Origin: Stenopsyche tienmushanensis
Taxonomy: Eukaryota; Arthropoda; Insecta; Trichoptera; Stenopsychidae
Reading direction: 5' to 3'
NCBI GenBank assembly: GCA_008973525.1
Contig: WACJ01000552.1
Span: 124,001 to 188,000, forward strand
DNA: 64,000 nucleotides
The notes under the pieces are model-generated. The model searched no databases and was not told the origin of the DNA. It was given only the letters and a program-made list of their open reading frames with translations. Positions 1-10,620 of this stretch are shown in pieces. Within the stretch, counting starts at the first letter, position 1; the number at the start of each line of letters is the position of its first letter. The translations under genes were made by a program, and so were the position numbers.

Positions 1-1410
1 GGCTGCGGATCAGCAAACATCCCAAAACGCTGTCACACCAATAGGCCATGGCGCCAAAGAGACTTAGACGACGTTCCATCGAGCTAATAAGACGATATAT
101 ATGCTATTCGTACGCCAATACGATTTTCACACCGTTTAATCCTTAATATGCACATTTAATGTCAATACAATCAGGCGTTCGATATCGAAATCCAATACGC
201 CGATCATCGCGGCGTAATTTTATTTTGAGAAATTAACCAAGCTTAAGTGCTCGTATGGAAAAAATAACAAGGAGCCAACTTCCGCTAAATGTTGCCACAT
301 CATCGGACGTAATAGAGGTAATCGATTGTCAATCAAAATGTGCAAAAACCGAGAATAAATAACATATCAACCATATTCATTGTTAATGCGCTATTGTGCG
401 TCAATTGTTACATTGGCCGGCGATTACGTGCACCGAATTTTGTATCAAATGTAACTAGTTTTAATTATTTCTCGGCATACACTAGCCTAGAGAGTATGCC
501 GTGTTTTGGGCGAAAAAATCGTATTGGATGTTGAAAAAAAAAAACAATCCGTCTAGCAATTTCGAAAATCAGTTCTGGTCAGCGAACTTGGAATACTGCT
601 GCGAACAGAATGAGATACACCAGCGATATCACAACTTAAAATAATCAGATATTTCAGAGAGGAAATATTTTATAACGACTTTGACCTTATCATCATCATC
701 ATCAAGACCACTAGTAATCCTATACAGAGCTAGGACATTTTCAACGATCATTCCTTTTTACATGTATTTAAACAATATGAGCCAATAATCATATTTTTTG
801 TCACTATATTTTATCAAATCTATTATATTAATCTCCACATGGCACTTTTATAAGATAATGGCTTTTCATGTGATGGTTTTATTTTTTAGTGATATTAATA
901 AATTTGAATTTTGTTACTAAATGCGCGAATATTATTGGGTCTCCCTAATATCAAGACTTCAGAATCAAACCACTATATCAACGTACAAATATGGTCTTTT
1001 TTTTCTCTTGGGAGGGGAAATCTTCAAAAAGACACTATGGTTAATAACCATGATCGTATGGGATTTCTACCCACTAAAACCCTTTTTCATCACCCTTTTT
1101 TCTCCACTGAGCCCCTTGGAATCCACTTGTACATTGCTTCAAGGGGGTGGGTTTGTTTTTCTACGAACCAGTGTTCACTTTTATAGTTCTTTCTCTGTTT
1201 TCATTCTTTCACATAACCTCATTAACGAAATTCGTCCACGCTTACCACTTTTCTTTCGTTTTGGTCATTGTGTAGATCACGTGGGATATAGTTGAGGTTT
1301 TTCCATTTTTTTCCGATATTATGATCACTCATTGCTCCAAATAATTTGAAAAAAAAAAATAATATTTTTATATAACTCATTATTTTATGCAATTGGTAAA
1401 AAAAAGAGAC
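1..1410. other. AT-rich non-coding DNA
   Basis: No gene can be supported here. The first 340 bases are mixed in composition and could be conserved non-coding DNA, but nothing shows a product. Two overlapping open frames of about 91 and 124 codons lie between 911 and 1295. They are T-rich, have no recognisable domain or codon signature, and are within what chance gives. The frames end just before the tandem repeat that starts at 1411. Confidence 0.7.
689..703. repeat. (ATC)5 microsatellite
   Basis: Five perfect ATC trinucleotides in a row, followed by a diverged continuation. A short simple repeat with no visible role. Confidence 0.9.
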
Positions 1411-1580
1411 CTGACACGACTGAATTTCTTTGTCTAGGGACGTGGCTTATTCTGTAGCTCGCACAGTCTCCAGATCTGACACCACAGAATTTCTTTGTCT
1501 GGGGACGTGCCCTATTCCGTGGGTCGCTCGGCTTCCAGATCTGACATTACTGGATTTCTTTATCTAGGGACGTGCTTGAC
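1411..1580. repeat. 65-bp tandem repeat, about 2.6 copies
   Basis: The units start at 1411, 1476 and 1541, each with CTGACA, so the period is exactly 65 bp. The core TTTCTTTGTCTAGGGACGTG recurs in each unit with small changes. Units 1 and 2 differ at about 12 of 65 positions (about 82% identity), and the third unit stops after about 40 bases. The repeat is GC-richer than its surroundings. Because 65 is not a multiple of three, it is not a coding repeat. It may be a short satellite fragment or a tandem segment of a mobile element. I recognise no family. Confidence 0.92.
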
Positions 1581-2510
1581 GTCTAGCCTAACCCCCAAAA
1601 AAAAATTGTCGGCCATGTGCAAAACACTCTGTATATCAAAAGCAATAAATTGTCAATTTCAAATATTATTCATTTGATGACTTTTTTAAGATCAGACGTT
1701 GCTCAATTTGATATTATATGAAGTATTTTTAAGTAGCCGATTAATGGCACGATTTCTACAATCTGAATTTCAAGTCGATGTCCATCCATAAAATCCAAGA
1801 AAAAACCAACAGGAAATATGAGTGTATACGATAAATTTTTATTGTTAAATAAATTGAACACTTTTATTGATTTTAATCATATAACACGGCAGTTTAAAGG
1901 TTTTTTGGTAATTATTTTATGCAAATAATTATAACTTGGAGTTATTTTACGTCTCTTTTAATGCAATGCTAAATGGACATCATTGCATGAGCCGCAACGG
2001 TAATATAATTGTATTTTCGCAGCAATAAAAAAATATCGAGCCAAACGAAATCGTGCATATTCGATACCATAAAAGCAAGGGATGACTGTATTTTCTTTGA
2101 TGATGATGATGTATTCAATGATCTCTTCGCAATTCTTTTTAATCGGGTTGTCCATGTATATATTGTTGAATATAGATTGGCAGTGTTCATCCTCCATGAA
2201 GTTCGCTGCATATCTGCATTCTTGCTCTTCTATTATTATGTCTTCAACGCATGTCTGAGAAACACTTGAAAATATGAATGGGCTTCAACATCTATTGTTC
2301 GACTTTGGGTTAATATGCATCATGAATGAGTTCTATTTTACGAATCAAAATATCAACAGGGTGATCAGGTTTTATGTGCACTAAAATAATTTATTTATAA
2401 ATTTATTTAATTAAGTGGTGATTTAAGCTTCGACTTGGTAGCCGATTAGATCTCAAGCAGCAGCATCTAATCAGCATAAAATTATAAAACCGCGAATCGT
2501 TGGAATTTGA
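1581..2510. other. AT-rich non-coding DNA
   Basis: Open frames of 79-86 codons on both strands overlap each other around 1958-2269, which is typical of chance frames in AT-rich DNA. A (GAT)n-like run lies at about 2100-2112. A short inverted repeat (GATTAGAT with ATCTAATC) sits near 2444-2475. No exon or RNA gene is seen. Confidence 0.6.
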
Positions 2511-3300
2511 ATTAATTTCTTCCTACTCGCCCAACCTACCGGCAACACTGGGCCTCCAGATCGAATCTCTGCTGATGATTTCAGAGGACGGCGGAGGAAG
2601 TTTCTAATTCTTATTTATTAATAGGTCCTCACTGAATGAATAAGTCGATAATAATAATGGCGATAACAGGAGTGACGATAAAATCTGGCAAGAACCTCGA
2701 GTGTCATGTCCGCCGGCTACTGCAGTACGCTTTTCCTTCTCGTTCGCTCCTCATGTTAATTTCTTATCTCGATCATTTCACTCATGAAAGCTCCTCTCTT
2801 TCGCACTAATGAAATAATACAGGCTATTCAGAAAATCGCTGCTCGTAATCGCGTGGTGATTACAACGGAACGGCGATATTGAGCGGAAGACGAAAATCTC
2901 GACTCGTACGAGCTTATCCAGCCCGTTTATTGGTCCCAGTATACAAACATCAGTAATAAAATATAATGTCGATTATTTGAATATCTAAATTGAGTGTTTT
3001 TATAACAGGAACGCCGTATGATGAAACATATCAATTATGACACACAAGACGCACGAATCGCTTAATTATATTTTTGTTCGGGCTTTTTTATGTGCTGGTC
3101 CCGAACAAATAGGAAGTCATCATTGACTCGAGAGATGTGATAATTATTTTTTCAACATAAAAATATTAATGACGGCGAATGCCGATGGCTCTCAATTACC
3201 ATACATCTCCACGACGATACAATACACTCGGAGCGCACAATCGACTTCACATGGATGCATGTTTATTTTCCGTAATTATTTCGTAATTATCCCCATTAAT
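2511..3300. other. Mixed-composition block upstream of a splice signal
   Basis: This block has more balanced composition than its flanks, notably at 2520-2620 and 2680-2940, and it leads into the ratchet-like splice site at 3326. No long open frame is present. It could be conserved intronic regulatory DNA. That is an inference from composition only. Confidence 0.35.
3073..3109. other. Perfect 10-bp inverted repeat (hairpin)
   Basis: The left arm TTTGTTCGGG (3073-3082) is the exact reverse complement of the right arm CCCGAACAAA (3100-3109), with a 17-base spacer. It lies about 220 bases upstream of the splice signal at 3326. It could form a hairpin in an intronic transcript or mark a paired protein-binding site. 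The stem is short for a microRNA precursor. Confidence 0.7.
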
Positions 3301-3396
3301 ATGTATTTTTTCGTTTTTGTTGCAGGTAAAAATCGCCCGCGTTAATCATCATCAATCATTTGATTAAATGATCGGAAATGGAATCGGACGGTATGT
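3301..3396 (+). other. Candidate recursive splice site 1 with a 65-nt cryptic exon
   Basis: A T-rich tract (3304-3322) ends in GCAG at 3322-3325 and is followed directly by GTAAAA from 3326. The 3' splice site therefore regenerates a 5' splice site. A possible branch point, CATTAAT, lies about 30 bases upstream. A second donor, GTATGT, starts at 3391 and would bound a 65-nt exon at 3326-3390. All three frames of that exon contain stops, so it is not a normal coding exon. That fits a ratchet point with a cryptic exon, as known from long Drosophila introns. It could instead be a rarely used non-coding cassette exon. Confidence 0.5.
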
Positions 3397-6230
3397 CTTT
3401 AATTACAAATTATCGATACAATTAATCATCAATTTTGTTGTATCGAAAATACTAATTTGCTCGAAATTGTACTCGTTCTAAATATCATCTGTAATGTGAA
3501 GCAATTTTTTTTTATTGATTAACATTTTTAATCCAGCCTCATCATCATAACTGTTGTGAATGAGTAGAATATTTTTTCCTGAAGACACTGTATTTATCAC
3601 ATTTTTGGGCGGATCGAATCTTTTTTTCTGTCATCTCCTTTTTTCTCACAGATATCCTCTTTTCTTTCTCTTTCACTCGCGATACTCGTTCGGTCAAGTG
3701 CGTCCCTCTCGCGTGTCAGCCATTTCGGCATTATGCCACAGATTCTAAATCTATAATATTTATATTCAATTAAAAATATATTTAAATTCAAATATCAACA
3801 GGCATTAGTTCATATAATACATATTTGCTCTGATTTTGTATGAATATTTATCATCAATAACGTATATTCTTCATTAAATTTATTCAAACAACTCGATGTA
3901 CTGTTTTCAAACATCTTGATTTTATCGATCCAAAAAAAATATTTTCAATACATCAACATCTTTGATACAAATTCTAATGAGTTACAAACCCAAATTTATA
4001 TCAAGCCAATGAAATGTCTTTATTTCTTTGGAGGTTCAATTACAAACTTTAATCAATGAATAGGTATTTGTCATCAAAGTTATTTTTATCAATTAACAAT
4101 ACCTCTGGATTTCTGTAAATAGCGTCCTTTTACATAAAATTTTAACATAAATTAAAACCAAATCAAAATATATCTTCTTCCTCTATCTTTGTGGTATTTA
4201 AATATAAATTTAAAGGAAATAAAGAGAATAAATGGCTTAATTTAAAAATCCAAATCTAATTGTCAGCAATACTCAAGTTTAAACGTAAATATAAATAAAT
4301 CCCACTATATTTGATATTGCTCTTCATTGCCATTTAAAATTATTTTCAAGAAATCTTATAAAGAAATTTTAAACGAAATATTCAGATATCTTAAATTAAT
4401 TTCATTTTTAATCATCTATTAATATTTTGCAAATAAACGATAGACTAGACTCCAGAAAGTTCTTTTCAATAAATTTAATCTGGACACCTTCAAGGTCGTT
4501 TCTACCTTGTTGTTGATTTAAAAAAAATCTTCGTGTATCGGAAAGAATCAATGTTTAAGAGTATGTTGAAAGAAAGAAGCTGCGGAAAGAAAAAAAACTT
4601 TAAACGCGTTTTTCTCGAAACTACTTTTTCCAAGCTCATGGAAGTGCTCCAACAAACCCTAGATGAGCATTCTTTATGAAATTTAGCAAGCACGTGTATA
4701 ATAAACGTCTTCATCGTATAAACTACAATTAACCAAAAATATTCAAAATTGTTTATTTAATGAACAAAAAACTACAAAAGATATTGGTAAAAACACCAAC
4801 TTTTTTTCAATCGCTCAGTATTTTTTTAATTTCTAATATTTCTTCTTAATTGTAGTCTAAGCTATACATAATATTATACAAAGTAAAAATATGTTTAATT
4901 TATTTGCTGCAAATCATTTGTTCAGAACTTAGTACTTCCATAGTGAAGAATATTATCGCTCGCGCACCGACATACGTGGCTCCCTCCACTCCCACTACCA
5001 TACTTTGTCAAACTTTATTGAGTGTAAAAATATGTTTATGTTCAATAAAGCTTGCCAAGTCAACACATTAAATATCAATAGTCTATATTAAGTACTTTTT
5101 GCATAAAAAAATGTTAAAAAAACCGATCGCCTTTAGGCCCCAATAAAGTAGAAACATTCCTTAATACGTTTTCCTTCACATGCCAAGAAAAAACTGTATT
5201 CATTAATGATTATGATTATGATGTCTTCAATATCTAGCAAACAAAGAAATTCATACTTGATAAAAATGATACAATTGTATTTCTTTTCTATGAATGAAAA
5301 ATCCTTTGAGGCTGCACTTTGATGATCAATATTTGAAAAAATCTATGGAAGTTGTGAACACATAATTAATTTTACACGCGAAATAAAATCGCCATAGAAC
5401 TGTTTATCCTAAAAGTATTATTTTCGTTGATGATATTGCCTTCTGTGATGAAAATATATAAAAATAAGATAATTTGTCGAAAATCGTTCCAAGAAATCAT
5501 ATTAATAATCAATAGAGTCAGAAATATTTATCGATCATATCTGAAATAGCAATCTTAAATTGGATTTGTGTGATAACTTTATTAATATTGTGAAGAACTT
5601 TATTTATGACTAATTCGTTTATATTCAGTTTTTTTTAAATATAGTCAATAGATTGGATCTTTAATAATTAAAAAAACATGAAAATAAATCGAAGAAAATC
5701 TTAAACTACTTGTTTGCATTGATTGTAGATGATTACCAAGGCATACATATATACAAAACCCATATTCCATATAGTCCAAATTTTTGTATTATGAATATTA
5801 GAATATTATGTATGTTCTGATTATTCTTTATTTAAGAATTATATAAATTTGTTAAATTTTATTAACGAGTTTGGCAAACGCTGCGGAAATGTTCGTAGTA
5901 TTCTGAAGCTGTCTCAGCTGATGTGATGCAAGCACGCACTTTACAAAGTGCAAGCCTAAAGATGATTAATTTTGGATGTATGTCTTTAATGATTAAAAAG
6001 GTTTTAACTTTACACCATGACAATATGTGTCGTTGAGGTGAAGTTATCCTCTTATTTCAATATTGTTTTCTTTTACAAATTACATGGGATGAGTTGTGAA
6101 TATTAACAATGGTCAACAATCATCTGAAGAGGTCAATTCTCTAGTGTTGTGGCGCTACAGCAGTATGAGAAAGGGTCTAATGGAAAAGTGTCTAATCGTT
6201 TATTTATCAACTTCACATGCATTAATATTA
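3397..6230. other. AT-rich intron-like DNA
   Basis: Strongly AT-rich, with many stop codons in all frames and no supportable gene. It contains a fragment of repeat family B at 4447-4505. At 6145-6190 a slightly GC-richer patch may be an old element fragment. Otherwise I see nothing distinct. Confidence 0.6.
4447..4505 (+). repeat. Fragment of repeat family B
   Basis: The segment beginning ACTCCAGAAAG and continuing through CAAGGTC resembles 40088-40125 in the family B copy at about 40.0-40.26 kb, with small insertions. Only the 5'-middle part of the element is present; the well-conserved 3' segment is absent. A short, diverged match. Confidence 0.45.
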
Positions 6231-6660
6231 TTCGAGATAAGTATGCATCGAGGATGAGTTTGATCCAATTCGGACCACACATGGACGTCTTGAGATTTGG
6301 CCCTCGTGCGCATCCCTTTTAGGTAGATTTGAAGCATTTGTATACCCGCTGGGAGAAAAAAAGGACAACAAGGACATGATCACTTATTCGGTGTCTCCGG
6401 ATCAGATTCTCACGGTAGACAATACTCGGGTGTCAATGACGCGTGTATCTCTTGCTTAGCGGGCCTGTCCTACAACTTTAGGGTCTTCGATGGCGTTTTG
6501 TTTAGTTACGTCCTTTTTATTTCATTTTCGATGATTGTCTGATCCCATCTGAGGCCTGGGTGGCGCTCAATTACAGGGTTTTAGCACAAATTGAGGATGA
6601 GGGACGTCGAAATAAAATATGACTTAATAACCAACATTATCGCGGCGTTCATCCAAAGAA
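6231..6660. other. GC-richer block, unrecognised
   Basis: Between about 6250 and 6620 the composition is noticeably less AT-rich, with no open frame longer than about 60 codons. It resembles either a decayed mobile-element segment or conserved non-coding sequence. No terminal repeats or domains are visible. Confidence 0.35.
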
Positions 6661-7044
6661 AGCAAGAACAATCGGATTTTAGTGCAATTAAATGCACTTA
6701 ACCATGCACATTTAATTCTCTATTTAGTCACTTTACACATAACAATTATTTTTAAGTAATTTCATAATTTCTGCTACTGATATTCATTTATAGCCTCCGA
6801 GGTTTTTTAGCGGTTGTAGTGAATATTCTTGCTTTTTTAGTCTTTTCTATACTTTCTTTTTTATATAATTTTCATACCAAATGAAGAAGAGAACCTTCGA
6901 AGATTTTCACATTTTTTAGGTAGTGAGATTATGTAGTTACTTAATCATCATCATTTTCCAAACACAGAATTACATAATTATTGCCAAATTGTACAATAAT
7001 ATTAGCTATTCCTTCTTTTCTACTGAAATTCATATTGTTGCCAG

Positions 7045-7119
7045 AACTGAAAACAATGGGTTTTATGAATATTATTAAAATTCTCTTAATGTTTATTTTC
7101 ACCGTAAATGTGATTGGAC
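7045..7119 (+). CDS. Candidate signal-peptide exon (5' coding exon of an unidentified secreted or membrane protein)
   Basis: A possible 3' splice site (pyrimidine-rich 7010-7020, CAG at 7042-7044) precedes a short leader and ATG at 7056 in the strong context AAAACAATGG. The frame reads MGFMNIIKILLMFIFTVNVIG and one extra base before GTAAGT at 7120-7125. It has a short n-region with a lysine, a hydrophobic core at about residues 9-20, and a phase-1 end. Phase-1 signal-peptide exons are common in secreted and immunoglobulin-superfamily proteins. The exon lies on the same strand as the three recursive-type splice sites, which suggests one large gene. Read through, the frame would stop 11 codons later. 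No later coding exon is visible, so the protein cannot be named. It could instead be a chance frame. Confidence 0.42.
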
Positions 7120-7124
7120 GTAAG

Positions 7125-8911
7125 TCGAAAACTGTTTATATTTCATATTAAAATACTTGAAAATTCATCGATGAAAAATCTGTCCATTGCTTTCTGAAAT
7201 TGAGGTCATATCGAGGAGGTCATTTTAGTTATTTATTAAAGTTAACAACTTATTAAAAATAATATTTTTCAACGTTCAAAATTGATCAATAACTTATGCG
7301 AAATTATGTTTGGCGATAATTTTACTTTCTCGCCCGATAATATATGGGCCCCGTTATGATAGCCATTGGGTATTTTCGTTTACCCCATTAGTCTCTGTAG
7401 ACTATTATATATAGTTTTTTGCACTGGCGAAAATATGTCTAAATTCTTAGCTAAATATGATACCCATATAGCTAAAAATATATAAATTATGTATGCGAAA
7501 ATATTCAAATGTCTTTGCGAAAGCTTCACATATAAATCTTAATTATTTTATTAGACTTATGACTAGAATAATTGCATTTCAGAATCAATATTTTTTAATC
7601 TAGATATTTGAATCCGCAGGTGGTATATGAGTATAATTCTTGACCCACATTTTGAGCAACAGGTGGTTTTTAAAATTGCATTATGGAACTCTGAATGCCT
7701 CCATGCAATATGAGTTTAGGGAGCTTAAAGCTTTACATTTTCAGTAATTGTATTTCTAAGTACGTACTTATTTTTCTCACTTATTTATATCACGAAGAAA
7801 CTTAACAACGTTATTCATTATATATATATATATATATCCTTTTTTAAATAGTTTCCATTAGACCAATTATTAATTATAGATAATCGATTACCTACTAATA
7901 TGGAATAATTCCATTGTGATCGTTAATAAAACTTGTTCAATACACCACAATTAAATTCTAAATACGTATCAAAATTTGATCAAACTTAGTCATCATATTT
8001 ATAAAAATATTGACAACGGACTGTTTTTGACTTGATGTTGGTATATAAAACACAAGAAGTATTCTATATCAAGATTCTAACTTAAAAATAACAGTTGTTC
8101 ACAATATAAGTCAAACGTCCCTGGAAAGTCACAACCGGTTATAGTTCGCGAGCTCAAACATCTGAATTTAAACAACATTTTTATATGATATTAAACATTT
8201 CAATAGCATTATTAGTATTATAAAACGCTATGATAGCAATATTATTATTGATTGAAAAGGTGGGTTTTTTAATTTTTTTTTCAAGGTATTACAATCCTCC
8301 CAAATATTACCTAAAAATACATTCATGTTCAATATATTGAACTGATAAGGATGGTAAAAGCTTAAATTAAGCAAATTAAAATTAATCTACAATTAGAGAT
8401 CATGGTTTGGATTCTTGAATCTACTTGTATTTTAAAGGAAAGTGTCACTATCATCATTATAGTGAAGACTACGACTTCTTCAATAAGAAAAACGTTATTT
8501 CCATATCGTCTATGTCGTTCGTTTTTGTTAGTTCGATATTGAAGGCGGTATGATACAATCTTTTTTTTTGGGAACAATCACCCTGTGGGCCATCTGAATG
8601 AACATATTAACAGTAACACATCACTCATTAAGTTCGTAGGATATAATTTGTCGTAGAACGTCATAAAACAGTTTTTGATGTTTTTGATCAATTATCAAGC
8701 TCAATATTCAATAAAATATCAAGCTAGAGCAGGTAAAATTAATGAAATTTGATTTGGTGAGTCTTGTTTATGTCGTGTGATATATCAATCACATGTTGAT
8801 TTGTGCTTCTATCATCAACTGGAATGATTGGTTTAATAGCCGATGGACTAGATAATGTTATCAATACTCGTTTGAGAAAATGTTCCTTATTAAAAGTTTT
8901 TGAAAAATATA
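7125..8911. other. AT-rich intron-like DNA
   Basis: No gene can be supported. It holds the TA microsatellite at 7819-7837. A 71-codon minus-strand frame at 8362-8577 has no coding character. A CAGGTAA at about 8731 lacks a pyrimidine tract. Confidence 0.6.
7819..7837. repeat. (TA)9 microsatellite
   Basis: Nineteen bases of uninterrupted TA alternation. It is likely to be length-polymorphic, and no other role is visible. Confidence 0.95.
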
Positions 8912-9076
8912 ATGGAATTTCCTATGCAGCCGGGTTGTTACGGGCAGGAAGCTGCACAAATCTATGCGATGCTTAACGACTTCATGCAAAGAAGACAGTT
9001 GGCCGCAGGAAAGCTTTTATGCGGAAGCTATTACGGCCCGCATAGAAGATGTCAACGTTCTACTAACACCATCTGA
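8912..9076 (+). CDS. Possible small ORF of 54 residues, function unknown
   Basis: The frame opens at ATG 8912 and stops at TGA 9074. The product begins MEFPMQPGCYGQEAAQIYAM and continues with an Arg/Leu/Cys-rich part that includes GSYYGP. About 26 of 54 third codon positions are G or C, higher than the local background, and the residue composition is unlike the Phe/Ile/Tyr/Lys-rich chance frames nearby. No splice sites, signal peptide or membrane segment are evident. It may be a small ORF, a coding fragment of an old mobile element, or chance. I recognise no family. Confidence 0.25.
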   Translation: MEFPMQPGCYGQEAAQIYAMLNDFMQRRQLAAGKLLCGSYYGPHRRCQRSTNTI

Positions 9077-9489
9077 ATCTTTTCACGTTTTAATTGACAC
9101 CTCTGACACTAAATCGGTGACATCCGATTGATCTGTCTCAGCGCCTCAACCTTTAACGTTTTCATTGCAAGACGACGTATTGTTTGGATTTTAAGCGTCC
9201 TAGAATGCATATAGATGAGCAATTTCGAGCCTGAATTATTTATACAGCACATTTGTTATAATGTGGGTGCAAATGCTATATTATTACCGAGGAGAATGTG
9301 TAATTTTTTGCAGAGCGCCAGGTCCGTAGTATGCGCGTACTCGATCCGGGGGTCATGATGTATAATTGATGTTTTGTGAGTGTATTTAAATACTTAATAG
9401 ACGCGGAGCCGAAGTGAAATATTGCCGCATATAAATCATTAAAATAGTTTATCGTGATAATTGTACTTTGATCTAAATAATATATCGCC

Positions 9490-9960
9490 GGATATTGTTA
9501 TTGAAAAAGCGGCACAGTTATGTGCCGCCCGTTGGCTGCACGGCCGAGGCTAACTGTAACCACTTTTGCCCTTAGGGAAAAAAATAATAAGAAGAAATGC
9601 TGCGAATGCAGCGGGCGTGAAAAAATGTTTGCGCCTATCGAAGCGCTCTCGAGAAAAATGGCGTAATGATCATTCAACATCTATTGCGGCCGCTCCGAAA
9701 GCTCATATGCCGAAGCTCGTTCGCAGCCTCCGAGGATGGCTGATGTCTTATTTCGACCTTACGTATCGGAGTCAATTAAAAATAGAACAGAACGTCATCA
9801 TCATTTTGTTCCTGTTCTCTTTTTGGGTCGAGGTTGCGATGTCTTCGACCTGCTGCTTTATGGTCGCTTCCGCGGTTTTTGCCCAGCGCGTTTCATCCCA
9901 TATCCAGCCTAACTTTTCGTATCATGTTCAATTATATATTTGGAGATACAAACCAATTTA
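9490..9960. other. GC-richer, CpG-containing island
   Basis: Composition rises sharply, with several CpGs and restriction-like palindromes such as GCGGCCGC at about 9686. A 132-codon plus frame (9566-9964) and a 60-codon minus frame (9498-9680) overlap. Neither shows a domain, and an unbroken frame of this size in GC-richer DNA is not surprising. The island could be conserved regulatory DNA or an unrecognised exon. Confidence 0.4.
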
Positions 9961-10477
9961 TTAAGTTTTTTACATAATCATTTAATTAAAAATGTAGATT
10001 GAACTGTTGATAATATGAAAAAAGTATTTATATACTGTTGAAAGTTCACTATGAATGTTGTTCAATAATTTTTGGCAATAAGTTCCGTACGCTTTTTTAC
10101 TACCTATGATTAAGACAGTGTAAAATTTTCTAAAAGTTTTTTTTTTAATTCGACTAAAATTATCAGGTCACATTGTAATTCTAAGTATTACTATGGAAAA
10201 ATATTTTCGACCTGAGATAGATGTAAATAATGAGTACACAACGTGTATAAAAATATTCATTCTGTTTTGTATTTATGCATTAAAGCAATAAGCAGAATTA
10301 AAGCTTTTAATGATCGCATTATTGCTCAATGATGCAAAAGTAATAATGCACTTTAAAATAATTTATTTTTTCATACAGAAGTTCGTTGATTGTCGAAAAG
10401 CAATTGTTTAGACTGTTTCATTGAAACCATTAATTTTGTAATTGATTGTCTTTTATTTTTATGCAAAAATTACAAGG

Positions 10478-10620
10478 AAAAAACATAAATCTCATCCAAA
10501 CTGGAAAATATTTTCACTTTACCAACAAATATGGAAGATCAAAAATATTAATATTTCTGATCACTAATTTCGATCCAGGTTTTCCCTGATATCCTGGATT
10601 TGATACAGGTAATACTGAAA
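10478..10620 (+). mobile_element. SINE family A, 5'-truncated copy
   Basis: The segment matches the plus orientation of family A from just downstream of the tRNA-like head. It runs GGAAAATATTTTCAC, then TTACCAACAAAT, then the shared AATATTAATATTTCTGATC, then ATCCAGG. Its 3' portion (TGATATCCTGGATTTGATACAG) closely matches the copy at 48.2 kb, suggesting a subfamily. The tail with the AAGAAG end is missing. Confidence 0.6.

Noticed and set aside
3073..3109. MicroRNA precursor
   Set aside because: The stem is only 10 bp with a large loop, and no known microRNA sequence is present.
6905..6925. Possible fourth ratchet site: TTTTTTAG followed by GTAGTG
   Set aside because: TAG rather than CAG, a weak donor (GTAGTG), and no good second donor at the right distance.
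8725..8740. CAGGTAAAA on the plus strand
   Set aside because: No pyrimidine-rich tract upstream, so not a plausible acceptor.
9566..9964. 132-codon plus-strand frame
   Set aside because: It lies in a GC-richer island, where long frames are more frequent by chance, has no recognisable domain, and overlaps a minus-strand frame.
10600..10612. CAGGTAATA on the plus strand
   Set aside because: It lies inside a SINE family A copy and lacks a pyrimidine tract.
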